A stretch of 33,882 bases of DNA from Candidatus Muproteobacteria bacterium RIFCSPHIGHO2_12_FULL_60_33 (GCA_001785195.1 MFTB01000019.1:1-33882); one strand, 5' to 3'; counted from the first letter of the stretch, positions 1 through 8,893 are shown. Notes: generated from the letters alone by a model not told the origin. Numbers and translations are program-made.

Positions 1-1
1 G

Positions 2-1309
2 CGCCTGCACTATCTCGCCTATTACGATTCGCTCACCGGTCTGCCCAATCGCCAGCAGATCAACGACAGTCTTGGCCGTGCCATGCTGGAGGCCGAAAGC
101 CGCGACCGCCTGGTCGCCGTCATGTTCCTTGATCTCGACCGCTTCAAGAACATCAACGATACCCTCGGGCATGACGTGGGCGACGCGCTGCTGAAAGAAG
201 TCGCTGTGCGCCTGAAGGCCAGCTTGCGCCCCGGCGACACCATTTCACGTCTCGGCGGGGACGAGTTCACCATTGTGCTCGCCAACGTCGCACACGTGGA
301 CGACGTTGCGCGCGTGGCGCAGAAAATTCTGGATCAGTTCATACCGCCGTTCCGCATCGCCGGGCGCGACCTGTTCGCGTCACCCTCCATCGGCATCACG
401 CTCTATCCCTTCGACGACAACAACACCGAGAACCTGCTGAAAAACGCGGACGCCGCCATGTACCACGCCAAGTCGCTGGGGCGGAACAATTTCCAGTTCT
501 ACACCGCGGAACTCAATGCCCGCGCCGCGCGCCAGCTCGAACTGGAGACCGGCATGCGGCGTGCGCTGGAGCGCGAGGAATTCGTGCTGCACTATCAGCC
601 GCTGGTGAACATGCAGAGCGGGCTCATCGTGGGCATGGAGGCGCTGTTGCGCTGGCAGTACCCGGAATACGGGCTGATCCCGCCGATGGAATTCATTCCG
701 CTCGCCGAGGAAACCGGATTGATCGTGCCCATCGGCGAATGGGCTCTGCGTACCGCCTGTGCCCAGATCAGGGTCTGGCACGCTACCGGCTTCCCGGCCC
801 TGCACGTGGCGGTGAATCTCTCGAGCAAGCAACTGCAGCAAAAAAATTTCGCGGAAGTCGTCAAACGGGCTCTCGGGGAAACCGGCCTGGAACCCCGCTA
901 TCTCGATCTCGAACTGACCGAAAGCCTCCTGATGCAGGACATGGAATCGGCGGACGCGATCCTGAAAGAACTGAAGGACCTGGGCGTGCTGATCTCCCTC
1001 GATGACTTCGGCACCGGCTATTCGTCACTGAGTTACCTCAAGCGTTTCCCGATCGATTTCCTGAAAATCGATCGCAGCTTCGTGAAGGACATCGCCCACG
1101 ACCGCTATGGCGCGGGCATCGTGCGCGCCATCATCGTCATGGCCCACACGCTCGGCATCAAGGTGATCGCCGAGGGCGTCGAAACCAGCGAACAACTCGG
1201 GTACCTGCGTGACCAGGGCTGCGACATCGGCCAGGGCTACTTCTGGAGCAAGCCGCTCGCGGTGGAAACCTTCACCGAACTGCTGCATGACTGGGAGCTT
1301 ATCCAGTAG
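2..1309 (+). CDS. GGDEF-EAL c-di-GMP turnover protein, 5' part missing
   Basis: The reading frame is open from base 2, so the true start and any sensor domain lie outside the window. The visible part begins in the first helix of a GGDEF domain (LAYYDSLTGLPNR). It carries an intact GGDEF signature (RLGGDEF) with the inhibitory I-site RPGD five residues upstream, so diguanylate cyclase activity with product feedback is expected. The following EAL domain keeps the residues needed for c-di-GMP hydrolysis: EALLRW, the Asn in AVNLSS, the first Glu of LELTES, DDFGTGYSS, LKIDRSF, AEGVE and the Gln in IGQGYF. It is therefore predicted to be bifunctional, or biased one way by its unseen N-terminus. It is the first of three tandem GGDEF-EAL genes on this strand; the next begins 75 bases downstream. 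Confidence 0.95.
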   Translation, partial: RLHYLAYYDSLTGLPNRQQINDSLGRAMLEAESRDRLVAVMFLDLDRFKNINDTLGHDVGDALLKEVAVRLKASLRPGDTISRLGGDEFTIVLANVAHVDDVARVAQKILDQFIPPFRIAGRDLFASPSIGITLYPFDDNNTENLLKNADAAMYHAKSLGRNNFQFYTAELNARAARQLELETGMRRALEREEFVLHYQPLVNMQSGLIVGMEALLRWQYPEYGLIPPMEFIPLAEETGLIVPIGEWALRTACAQIRVWHATGFPALHVAVNLSSKQLQQKNFAEVVKRALGETGLEPRYLDLELTESLLMQDMESADAILKELKDLGVLISLDDFGTGYSSLSYLKRFPIDFLKIDRSFVKDIAHDRYGAGIVRAIIVMAHTLGIKVIAEGVETSEQLGYLRDQGCDIGQGYFWSKPLAVETFTELLHDWELIQ

Positions 1310-1384
1310 GGAAAGTGCAACCTCGCAAGCAGAAACGATCCGGCCGATGATTGGCGGGTCCATTGAACAGCGGGAGAAGCTCGC

Positions 1385-3913
1385 ATGGCCGACATGACCG
1401 GTCCGCTCCAGGCGGCCAGCTACGACTACCCGCTCGCGGCGTTGTCCATCCTGGTGGCCGTGTTCACCGCGTATACCGCCGCGGATATCCTCTGGCGCAC
1501 CTCGATCAGCGATGCCGACAAGACGCGTACCCGCTGGTTCTGGACCGGGGGCGTCGTTCTGGGATTGGGCGCCTGGACCGCCCACCTCACCGGGATGCTC
1601 GCCGCCAAGGAGCATTTCTCCTTTATCTACAGAACGGACATCACCGTCGTCTCGATTCTCCTTGTGCTGGCAGGCAGCGTCGGCGCTTTGTACCTGATCA
1701 GCCGTTGCCGGAGAGCGGCCTGCCTGTTCGCCGGCGGCGCGCTCCTGGGTCTTGGTCTCGTGGCGATGTGCTTCACGGGAATGCACGCCGTTCTGATGCC
1801 CGGCATGCAACACAGTTACGACTACGGCTTGGTGGCACTGTCATACGCGGTTGCCGCGGTTTTTTCCGTCATGGCGCTGCGGGTGCTGCGCCGGTTTTAT
1901 CACGGGGGATCGGTGAATCCCGGTTGGGAGAAGGTCGCCTTTTCCATCCTGATGGCGAGCGCCGTCATCGGGATGCACTACACCGACATGGCCTCGATGC
2001 AAATGACCATGCTCCCCGCCGGCATGGATATGGCCGGGATGCCTGGCATGGACATGCCGGGTATGCCTGGCATGGCGCCGGATATTGTGGACAGCAAGAC
2101 CATGGCGGTTGCCGTCTCCGCCGTGATGGCGGCCCTCATGTTGATTGCGCTCTGGACTTCCCATCTGTATTACCGGAACTCCCTGCGTGAAAAAAAGCTC
2201 CTTCAGGAGGCCAAGGAATACGCGAATATCATCCTGAGGGACATTGTGGAGGGAGTCATTGTCATCGACGAACAAGGCCTGATTCAGTCCCTGAATCCGG
2301 CCGCGGCGAGCGCCTTCGGTTATTCCGCCGCGGAAGTCACCGGAAAGAATGTCGCCGTGCTGATACCCGAGCCGCACCGCCGGCACGACGGCGATATCCG
2401 CCATTACCTCGAAACCGGAACGGGCAAGGTAATCGGTGCCGGTCCCCGCGAAGTCGAGGGCCTGCGCAAGGATGGAACGGTGTTTCCGCTGGAGGTGGCG
2501 GTCAGCGAAGTCCGTTTCGGGGGGCGGCGGCTGTTCGCGGGGGTGGTGCGCGACATCACGCGGCGTAAAGAGGCCGAGGCCCGCCTGACCTATCTGGCCC
2601 ACCACGACCCACTGACGGGGCTGCTCAGCCGGGCACTCTTTCGGGACCGCGCCGCCCAGGCGCTGCGCCACGCCGATCGCGCCGAGAGGCTGGTGGCGAT
2701 CATGTATGTGGACCTCGATCGGTTCAAGGACATCAACGACAGCCTGGGGCACGAGGTGGGCGACAATCTGCTCAGGGAGGTCGCCAAACGCATCACGGCC
2801 TGCGTGCGTGCCGGGGATACCGTTTCCCGCCTGGGGGGTGACGAGTTCGCGATCGTTCTGGAGAATCTTTCCGGCACCGAAGATGCCGCCGCCGTGGCCG
2901 GAAAAATCCTCGAGGACGTGGCCGAGCCGTTCGAGATAGATGGCCACGAGATCCGCGTCGGCGCCAGCATCGGAATGACGATCTATCCCTTCGACGACCA
3001 GGATCTCGACGGTCTGCTCCGGGACGCCGACGCCGCCATGTATCGGGCCAAGCAACAAGGTCGAAACCAGCTTCAACTTTACAGCACCGAGATGGCGCCC
3101 AAGGTGCATATGCCCGCGGACCTGGAGGAGGATATCGAAGGGGCATTCGCGCGGGGCGAACTGCGGGTGTACTACCAGCCCCGCGTGGATCTGCTGACCG
3201 GCGAGATCACCGAAGTGGAGGCGCTGCTGCGCTGGCAGCACCCGGAACACGGTCTGCTGGAAGCGCACGAGTTCGTTCCGCTGCTGGAGAAAAGTCAGAT
3301 CGGCCCCGTGAGCGAGTGGGTGTTGCGCACCGCCTGCGCGCAGTTCCGCGCCTGGCGGGATGCCGGCCGGCCGCTCACGCGCCTGACGGTCAATCTTTCC
3401 TTTGCCGAGTTTCGTGACACGAAGCTGCCGGAAAAGGTCCGCCGCATTCTGGAGCAAGCCGAACTTCCGGCGGACTGCCTCGAGCTCGATATTCCCGGCA
3501 GTTACTTCGACCTCGGCCGGGACGCCCGCTGTACGGCCGTCACGGAGGAGATCAGAAAGCTCGGTGTGCACCTGACGCTGGAGGATTCCCGCACGGGGTA
3601 CTCTTTCGTCGAACTCCTGCATCGCTCGCCGATCGATACCCTGAAAATCGAACGCGATCTGGTGCGGGACATGCATGTGGACCGGGATCGCGCAACGGCG
3701 CTGCAGGCGCTGATCGCCATGGCGCGGGTGCTGAAGCTGAGGGTCGTCGCCGAAGGCGTCGAAAGCGAGGAGGAACTGGCGCTGCTTCGCCAATACGGTT
3801 GCGATGCCGTGCAGGGTTATCTTTTCAGCCAGGCAAAACCGCCGGAGGAGCTTAACCGGCTGTTCGCGTCGCGGAAATCGCACCAGGCCACGTCTTCAAG
3901 GATGCTTGGCTGA
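1385..3913 (+). CDS. MHYT-PAS-GGDEF-EAL membrane protein, EAL site degenerate
   Basis: This is an 842-residue protein with an N-terminal MHYT sensor of several membrane helices (residues about 15-265). The MHYT motif is at 197-200, with related TGM/GMH motifs before it; this domain family is proposed to bind metal, perhaps copper, and sense gas or redox. Residues 202-230 form a loop with 11 methionines. A PAS domain follows (about 275-395), then GGDEF at 484-488 preceded by an I-site RAGD, so cyclase activity looks intact. The EAL domain keeps E612, the Asn in TVNLS, the Lys in LKIERD and AEGVE. However, the metal-binding DDFGTG loop reads EDSRTG (733-738) and LELTES reads LELDIP, so phosphodiesterase activity is doubtful. 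The start is supported by GGGAG eight bases upstream. The net role is probably c-di-GMP synthesis or sensing (inference). Confidence 0.95.
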   Translation: MADMTGPLQAASYDYPLAALSILVAVFTAYTAADILWRTSISDADKTRTRWFWTGGVVLGLGAWTAHLTGMLAAKEHFSFIYRTDITVVSILLVLAGSVGALYLISRCRRAACLFAGGALLGLGLVAMCFTGMHAVLMPGMQHSYDYGLVALSYAVAAVFSVMALRVLRRFYHGGSVNPGWEKVAFSILMASAVIGMHYTDMASMQMTMLPAGMDMAGMPGMDMPGMPGMAPDIVDSKTMAVAVSAVMAALMLIALWTSHLYYRNSLREKKLLQEAKEYANIILRDIVEGVIVIDEQGLIQSLNPAAASAFGYSAAEVTGKNVAVLIPEPHRRHDGDIRHYLETGTGKVIGAGPREVEGLRKDGTVFPLEVAVSEVRFGGRRLFAGVVRDITRRKEAEARLTYLAHHDPLTGLLSRALFRDRAAQALRHADRAERLVAIMYVDLDRFKDINDSLGHEVGDNLLREVAKRITACVRAGDTVSRLGGDEFAIVLENLSGTEDAAAVAGKILEDVAEPFEIDGHEIRVGASIGMTIYPFDDQDLDGLLRDADAAMYRAKQQGRNQLQLYSTEMAPKVHMPADLEEDIEGAFARGELRVYYQPRVDLLTGEITEVEALLRWQHPEHGLLEAHEFVPLLEKSQIGPVSEWVLRTACAQFRAWRDAGRPLTRLTVNLSFAEFRDTKLPEKVRRILEQAELPADCLELDIPGSYFDLGRDARCTAVTEEIRKLGVHLTLEDSRTGYSFVELLHRSPIDTLKIERDLVRDMHVDRDRATALQALIAMARVLKLRVVAEGVESEEELALLRQYGCDAVQGYLFSQAKPPEELNRLFASRKSHQATSSRMLG

Positions 3914-4126
3914 TCTCTCGAGAGCTTGCCGCCGCTCTGAGCCGGGCCGCGCTGATCATGATCAATTACCCCGGCAAACCCCCGTTACCGGCGAGACGAT
4001 AACAAGGCGGTCGCGGAAAAACCGCCTCACGCGACACCAGCCCGCCAAAAACAAAAAGCGCGCGGAGCGGGAAAAATACCTGTCCCACCGCCTTCGAATC
4101 CGCCTTGGCACAAGCCACGCGAAAGC

Positions 4127-4132
4127 TATAGT
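4127..4132 (+). promoter_or_regulatory. Predicted sigma-70 promoter -10 box for the downstream GGDEF-EAL gene
   Basis: TTGGCA at 4105-4110 and TATAGT at 4127-4132 each match the sigma-70 consensus at five of six positions and are separated by 16 bases. Transcription would start near 4139, giving an untranslated leader of about 80 bases before the GTG at 4218. This suggests the third GGDEF-EAL gene is transcribed independently of the two before it. Confidence 0.55.
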
Positions 4133-4157
4133 TATACAGGCCAGCGAACAGGAAACC

Positions 4158-4192
4158 GATCGGGGCGACATCCCGGGAAGCCGCTCCCGATC
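4158..4192 (+). other. Hairpin in the leader of the third GGDEF-EAL gene
   Basis: GATCGGGGCG (4158-4167) pairs with CGC-T-CCCGATC (4182-4192), giving a ten-pair stem with one bulged T and a 14-base loop. It is followed by CTAAAAACAG and then the ribosome binding site. It has no U-run, so it is not a classical terminator. It could modulate translation or be incidental. The rest of the 304-base gap 3914-4217 holds a smaller inverted repeat, GGCGGT/ACCGCC (4006-4011 and 4021-4026), and no convincing gene. Confidence 0.4.
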
Positions 4193-4217
4193 CTAAAAAC
4201 AGCTTGCAGGGGGCATT

Positions 4218-7043
4218 GTGTCGGGACCGGTATTTTTCTCCAGTGTGCGTGCGCGGCTGCTGCTGCTCGTGTTGCTCGCCACGCTGCCGGCGCTGGAATT
4301 GATTCTGTACCTCGCCCATCACCACGGCCGCGAGGCGCTGTCGGCGGCGCGGGAGCAGATGTACCTGTTGGCGCACATGACGGCCGCGGACTACGCGCGC
4401 CTGCTGGACAACACGCACCAACTGCTGGCGACGCTCGCGCATCTTCCCGAGGTGCGGGAGGGTCGCGGCCAACCGTGCAACGCGCTCATGGCCCAAGCAA
4501 AGACCGGCTACGCACAGTACGCCAACCTCGGCGCCATACGTCCGGACGGGACGGTCTTCTGCAGCGCGCAACCCATGAAGGGCCGCATCAACGTTTCCGA
4601 CCGCACCTATTTCCAGAAGGCCCTGGCGACACGCGATTTTTCCATCGGCGAATATCAGATCGGGCGCATCACCGGCAAACCGGTGGTAGTGCTGGCGCAC
4701 CCGGATTACGACAGCGGCGCGCGCCTGCGCGCCGTGCTGTTCGCCGCGGTGGACCTCATCTGGCTCAACCCGCTGGTGCAGCAGGCGCGCTTGCCCGAAG
4801 GCCTGACGCTGACCCTGCTCGACAGCCGCGGCGTGGTCCTCAACCGCTATCCCGAATCGGAAAAGTGGACCGGCGTCTCCCATGCCGGCTCGGCGCTGTT
4901 TCGCGCCATGCGCGAGACCCGGGGCGAGGGCACGGTGGAAGACGTCGGGCTGGACGGCGTCAGGCGGATATACGCCTTCGCGCCGTTGCGGCACAACGCA
5001 TCCGATGGCGGCGCCTTTATCGCCATCGGCATTCCGCGCCACGTGGTTTATGCGGAAATCAGAAATATCCTCATTCTGGTCGTGACGGGACTCGTTATCG
5101 TGACCGTCCTGGTCCTGCTCGCGGCCTGGTACGGGGGCGACGTATTTCTGCTGCGCCGCCTGAATGCGCTCGTGGACGCCACCCAGCGGCTTGCCCGGGG
5201 CGAAGCCGGCGCGCGCAGCGGCATCCGCGATGGCGCGCGCGAGATCGCACAGCTTGCGCACGCCTTCGACGACATGGCGGAAACCATCGAACGCCGCGAC
5301 ACCGATCTCAGGCGCTCCGCGCTCATACTCAAGGAAAGCGAGGAGCGTTTCCGGGCTCTGGTCGAAACCACGAGCGACTGGATATGGGAGGTGGACGCGC
5401 ACGGCGTTTATACCTACGCCAGCCCCAAGGTCAAAGAACTTCTGGGATATTTGCCGGAGGAAATCATCGGCAAGACGCCTTTCGATTTCATGCCGCCGGA
5501 GGAGGCGGCGCGCGTCGGCCAACAGTTCGCCGAAATCGCGGCGGCGCAACGGCCGTTCGAGCGGCTGGAAAACACCAACCTCCACAAGGACGGCCGCCGG
5601 GTGGTGCTCGAGACCAGCGGTGTTCCGATCTTCGACCGCGAGGGCCGGCTCGCGGGCTACCGCGGCATGGACCGCGATATCACCGAGCGCATCCAGGCCC
5701 AGGAAAAACTTCATTACCTCGCCTACTACGACGAACTCACCGGCCTGCCCAATCGCGCGCTGCTGCTCGACCGGCTGAAGCAGACCTTGATCGACGGCCA
5801 GCGCCATCGGCGAATGGTCGCGGTGCTGTACATGGACCTGGATCATTTCAAGAACGTCAACGACACGCTCGGGATGGAGACGGGCAACCGGCTGCTCCGG
5901 ATGGTGGCCGAGCGCCTTCAGGGCTGTGTGCGGCCCGGCGATACCGTGGCGCGCATGGGCGGAGACGAATTCTGTGTCGTGCTGGCGGATCTGGCGCAGG
6001 AAAGCGACGTCGCCGAGATCATCCAGAAAACCCTGGTCAGCCTCTCCGCCCCGCATCGGCTGGCGGAACGGGAGCTGAGTCTTTCGGTCGCGATCGGAAT
6101 CAGCCTGTTCCCGCGGGACGCCACGGAGCCGGAGACGCTGCTCAAGAACGCGGACATCGCCATGTACCGCGCCAAGGAGCATGACGATAGTTACCAATAC
6201 TACTCACCCGACATGACGGCGAGCGCCACCGAGCGCCTGATGCTCGAAAACGACCTGCGGCACGCACTCGAACGGCGCGAGCTTTTTCTGCACTACCAGC
6301 CGCAGGTCCACCTGCACACCGGCGCCATCACCGGGGTCGAGGCCCTGCTCCGTTGGCGGCATCCGCGACTTGGCATGGTATCGCCGGCGAAGTTCATTCC
6401 GCTGGCCGAGGACACGCACCTGATCCTGCCCATCGGCGAATGGGTGCTGCGCCAGGCCTGCGCCCAAGCACGCAGCTGGCAGGACGCGGGGTTGCCGCCG
6501 CTGCGAATGGGGGTAAACCTTTCGGCGCGCCAGTTCCGCCAGCCGGATCTCGCGGGGACCGTGCGGCGCATCCTCGGCGAAACCGGCCTCGACCCGCACC
6601 GGCTGGACATCGAGCTGACGGAGAGCACGCTGGTGAAAAGTCCCGAGGCGGTAGCGGAAATCCTCTCCGGGCTGGAGACGCTGGGCATCCAGATCTCGAT
6701 TGACGATTTCGGCACCGGCTACTCGAGTCTGACCTACCTGAAGCGTCTGCCGATCGACATCCTCAAGATTGACCAGTCGTTCGTGCGCGGCGTGGCAAGC
6801 GATCCGGACGATGCCTCGATTGTCATCGCCATCATCGCCCTGGCGCACGCGCTCGGCATCCAGACCATCGCCGAGGGCGTGGAAACGCGCGAGCAGGCGC
6901 AGTTCCTGCGCAAGCACGGTTGCGAAACCATGCAGGGCTTTTACTTCAGCAAACCCATCGAGGCCGACGCGCTGGCGGCGTTGCTGCGCAAGCAGGCGCG
7001 ACAATCCGAACGCGAACGCATGCTGGAATGGATCGAGCGCTGA
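4218..7043 (+). CDS. Cache-HAMP-PAS-GGDEF-EAL transmembrane c-di-GMP enzyme
   Basis: This is a 941-residue inner-membrane protein starting at GTG behind an AGGGGG ribosome site. A first membrane helix (about 10-30) leads into a periplasmic double-Cache-like ligand sensor (about 35-280, with SDRTYFQKAL and KPVVVLAHP typical of the family). A second helix follows (about 285-307), then HAMP, then a PAS domain beginning ESEERFRALVETT. GGDEF at 581-585 is preceded by an I-site RPGD. The EAL domain has E708 and intact GVNLS, IELTES, DDFGTGYSS, LKIDQSF, AEGVE and MQGFYFSKP motifs. Both catalytic activities therefore look intact, with extracellular ligand binding likely setting the balance. The domain pair closely resembles the truncated gene at the window start, suggesting local duplication. 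It ends 28 bases before the convergent DUF3147 gene. Confidence 0.95.
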   Translation: MSGPVFFSSVRARLLLLVLLATLPALELILYLAHHHGREALSAAREQMYLLAHMTAADYARLLDNTHQLLATLAHLPEVREGRGQPCNALMAQAKTGYAQYANLGAIRPDGTVFCSAQPMKGRINVSDRTYFQKALATRDFSIGEYQIGRITGKPVVVLAHPDYDSGARLRAVLFAAVDLIWLNPLVQQARLPEGLTLTLLDSRGVVLNRYPESEKWTGVSHAGSALFRAMRETRGEGTVEDVGLDGVRRIYAFAPLRHNASDGGAFIAIGIPRHVVYAEIRNILILVVTGLVIVTVLVLLAAWYGGDVFLLRRLNALVDATQRLARGEAGARSGIRDGAREIAQLAHAFDDMAETIERRDTDLRRSALILKESEERFRALVETTSDWIWEVDAHGVYTYASPKVKELLGYLPEEIIGKTPFDFMPPEEAARVGQQFAEIAAAQRPFERLENTNLHKDGRRVVLETSGVPIFDREGRLAGYRGMDRDITERIQAQEKLHYLAYYDELTGLPNRALLLDRLKQTLIDGQRHRRMVAVLYMDLDHFKNVNDTLGMETGNRLLRMVAERLQGCVRPGDTVARMGGDEFCVVLADLAQESDVAEIIQKTLVSLSAPHRLAERELSLSVAIGISLFPRDATEPETLLKNADIAMYRAKEHDDSYQYYSPDMTASATERLMLENDLRHALERRELFLHYQPQVHLHTGAITGVEALLRWRHPRLGMVSPAKFIPLAEDTHLILPIGEWVLRQACAQARSWQDAGLPPLRMGVNLSARQFRQPDLAGTVRRILGETGLDPHRLDIELTESTLVKSPEAVAEILSGLETLGIQISIDDFGTGYSSLTYLKRLPIDILKIDQSFVRGVASDPDDASIVIAIIALAHALGIQTIAEGVETREQAQFLRKHGCETMQGFYFSKPIEADALAALLRKQARQSERERMLEWIER

Positions 7044-7071
7044 GCGCGCACCACCCAGGCGCCGCTGGATT

Positions 7072-7407
7072 TTATGGAACGAACCGGCGCAACAGCCACA
7101 CGGATACAGCGAGCAGCGCCAGCCCGATCAGCATGTTGGAAACGAAACCGAGGCGGGTTCTGGTTTCGAGTAGAAACGGCACAAAGAACACCAGTGACAC
7201 CGGCACGACCAGAAAAATATCTCTCGCAAACTTTGTGACGAGGACATTGTCGCTGGTCTCGGCATACAGCCAGCCCATGGCCAGAATCGAGGTCAGCGGC
7301 AGGGCGATGATGACCGCGCCCCAGAAGGGATAGCGTTTGGCCACCTCCGTGGCCACCCCGATAATGACGGCGGAGATCAGAACTTTCGCAAAGAATAAAG
7401 CATTCAC
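7072..7407 (-). CDS. DUF3147-family small inner-membrane protein
   Basis: This 111-residue protein has four likely membrane helices (about 3-22, 26-45, 62-80 and 89-107) separated by short charged loops. Length and pattern (GVATEVAKRYPFWGAVIIALP, then a WLY motif) match DUF3147 membrane proteins, which have no established function. The start is GTG at 7407-7405; it overlaps the lpd stop as GTGA, so translation is probably coupled to lpd and the gene is the last of the suc operon. Whether it aids the dehydrogenase complex or only shares its promoter is unknown. No signal peptide or catalytic motif is visible. Confidence 0.85.
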   Translation of the reverse strand: MNALFFAKVLISAVIIGVATEVAKRYPFWGAVIIALPLTSILAMGWLYAETSDNVLVTKFARDIFLVVPVSLVFFVPFLLETRTRLGFVSNMLIGLALLAVSVWLLRRFVP

Positions 7408-8882
7408 GGCTTCGCGCGCCTTGGCTGCGCGAGATGAATGGCGCGGCCGGCGACAGCGAGTGCCGATTCGTGAAAGGCTTCTGAAAGCGTGGGGTGGGCG
7501 AACATCGTGAGCATGATGTCCTCGTTTGAAGCATTAAAGGACATCGCGAGTGCCGCCGTAGCAACAAGCTCGGAGCAGTTCGGGCCGATCAGGTGCACGC
7601 CCAGCACGCGGTCGGTGTGCGTGTCGGCAAGGATCTTGATGAAGCCGGCGGCCCGGCCCATGGCCCTGGCGCGGCCGTTCGCCGCGAACGGAAAAACACC
7701 GGCGCGATAAGCCACTCCCGCGGCCTTCAGCGCCTGTTCGGTCTTGCCGACCCAGGCGATCTCGGGCTGGGTGTAAATCACCGAGGGCACCACATCGTAA
7801 TTCACCGCGGTTTCGCGTCCGGCAATGCGCTCGGCCACCATCACCCCTTCTTCCATGCCCTTGTGCGCGAGCATCGGCCCCCGCACCAGGTCGCCCACGG
7901 CGTATACGTTGGGAAGATTGGTGCGGCAGTGCTCGTCGACATGCACGAAGCCCCATTCATCCTGCAACAGTCTGGTTTCCTCGGCAACGAGGCCGTCGGT
8001 GTTGGGCCGCCGCCCGACCGCGACGATGAGCCGGTCCACGCTTTCCGTGCGCGCGCCGTCCTTGTGCATCCTCGGCTCCGTAACCGCGCCATCCCTGGTG
8101 CACTTCTCCTGGTAACGCACCGCGACCGCGCTGTTTTCGACCTTGCTTCCCAGCACCCGCGCCCCGAGGCGGATATCGAGTCCCTGGGCGGTGAACTGCT
8201 TGAGCGCCTCGCGCGCCACCTGCTCATCGGCCATGGGCAGGAATGTTTCCTGTGCCTCGAGCAGCACCACTTCCGCGCCGAGCCGGCGCCACACGCTCCC
8301 GAGCTCGAGTCCGATCACGCCCGCCCCGATGATGCCGAGACGCCGCGGCACCTCCTGAAACTCGAGCGCCGCCTGCGAATCCACGACCCGCTGCCCGTCG
8401 AACGGCGCGCTCTTGAGACCGACCGGGGTCGAGCCGCTCGCGAGGATCACATGTTCGGCTTCAAGCTGCTGCGGGGATTGCCCAGATACTTCCACCTGGT
8501 TCTTGGGCAGGAGTTTCCCGCGGCCCGGAATCCAGGTCACGCCGTGGGCCTTGAACAGCGTGGCGATGCCGCGCGTGAGATCCGACACCACCTTGTTCTT
8601 GTGCGCCAGCATGGCGGCGAGATCGAGGGCAAGTTCCTTGAATTTGAGTCCGCGCGCCGGACCGTGATCGCGCGCCTGGGCAAAAAATTCGGAGGTCTCG
8701 AGCAGCGCCTTGGAGGGAATACAGCCGGCGTTGAGACAGGTACCGCCGAGCGCGGGCTCGCCGGCCGGGCCGCGCCAGTCGTCCACGCACGCCACCTTCA
8801 GGCCGAGCTGCGCCGCGCGGATGGCCGCAGTGTAACCCGCCGGGCCGGCGCCGATGACGACAAGATCGTAACGCTCAGCCAT
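7404..8882 (-). CDS. lpd: Dihydrolipoyl dehydrogenase (E3)
   Basis: This FAD flavoprotein reoxidises dihydrolipoamide on E2 with NAD+, as the third component of 2-oxoglutarate dehydrogenase. The N-terminal GAGPAGYTAA dinucleotide fold and the redox disulfide GGTCLNAGC (C49, C54) are present. So are the NAD-binding GAGVIGLELGSVW, the second FAD motif NVYAVGD and the C-terminal AHPTLSEA active-site histidine. The ATG at 8882 matches the family start; the frame stays open further upstream only through repeat DNA. The protein is 492 residues, longer than the usual 470-480, because a 16-codon repeat element (residues 259-274, EKCTRDGAVTEPRMHK) interrupts the stretch before the conserved VDRLIVAVGRRPNTDG. 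It sits behind sucB, separated by a 205-base repeat-filled spacer, and overlaps the DUF3147 gene. Confidence 0.97.
   Translation of the reverse strand: MAERYDLVVIGAGPAGYTAAIRAAQLGLKVACVDDWRGPAGEPALGGTCLNAGCIPSKALLETSEFFAQARDHGPARGLKFKELALDLAAMLAHKNKVVSDLTRGIATLFKAHGVTWIPGRGKLLPKNQVEVSGQSPQQLEAEHVILASGSTPVGLKSAPFDGQRVVDSQAALEFQEVPRRLGIIGAGVIGLELGSVWRRLGAEVVLLEAQETFLPMADEQVAREALKQFTAQGLDIRLGARVLGSKVENSAVAVRYQEKCTRDGAVTEPRMHKDGARTESVDRLIVAVGRRPNTDGLVAEETRLLQDEWGFVHVDEHCRTNLPNVYAVGDLVRGPMLAHKGMEEGVMVAERIAGRETAVNYDVVPSVIYTQPEIAWVGKTEQALKAAGVAYRAGVFPFAANGRARAMGRAAGFIKILADTHTDRVLGVHLIGPNCSELVATAALAMSFNASNEDIMLTMFAHPTLSEAFHESALAVAGRAIHLAQPRRAKP
8061..8108 (-). repeat. In-frame 48-nt hairpin repeat (type A) inside lpd
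   Basis: This 48-base segment matches 10126-10173 in sucB at 39 of 48 positions, in the same orientation and reading frame. On the coding strand it runs GAGAAG, then an arm, the loop AGGGAT and a GGCGCG arm, and ends CACAAG. It encodes EKCTRDGAVTEPRMHK against [16 protein letters not shown] in SucB. Lpd homologues I know have no such segment at this place, so an insertion is inferred. Confidence 0.75.
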
Positions 8883-8893
8883 GACACAAAAAA

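Noticed and set aside
3914-4217. Possible c-di-GMP (GEMM) riboswitch before a c-di-GMP gene; GGCAAACC near 3973 and GTTACCGG near 3984 look suggestive.
   Set aside because: The GEMM core (GACGCAAAGCC and the paired GGUAG segment) is missing and the order does not fit; the elements also lie upstream of the predicted promoter.
3966-6197. Very long open frame on the minus strand opposite the third GGDEF-EAL gene (also 1841-3883 opposite the second).
   Set aside because: They are antisense shadows caused by high GC codon bias; the plus-strand proteins have full conserved domains and the antisense products show no family features.
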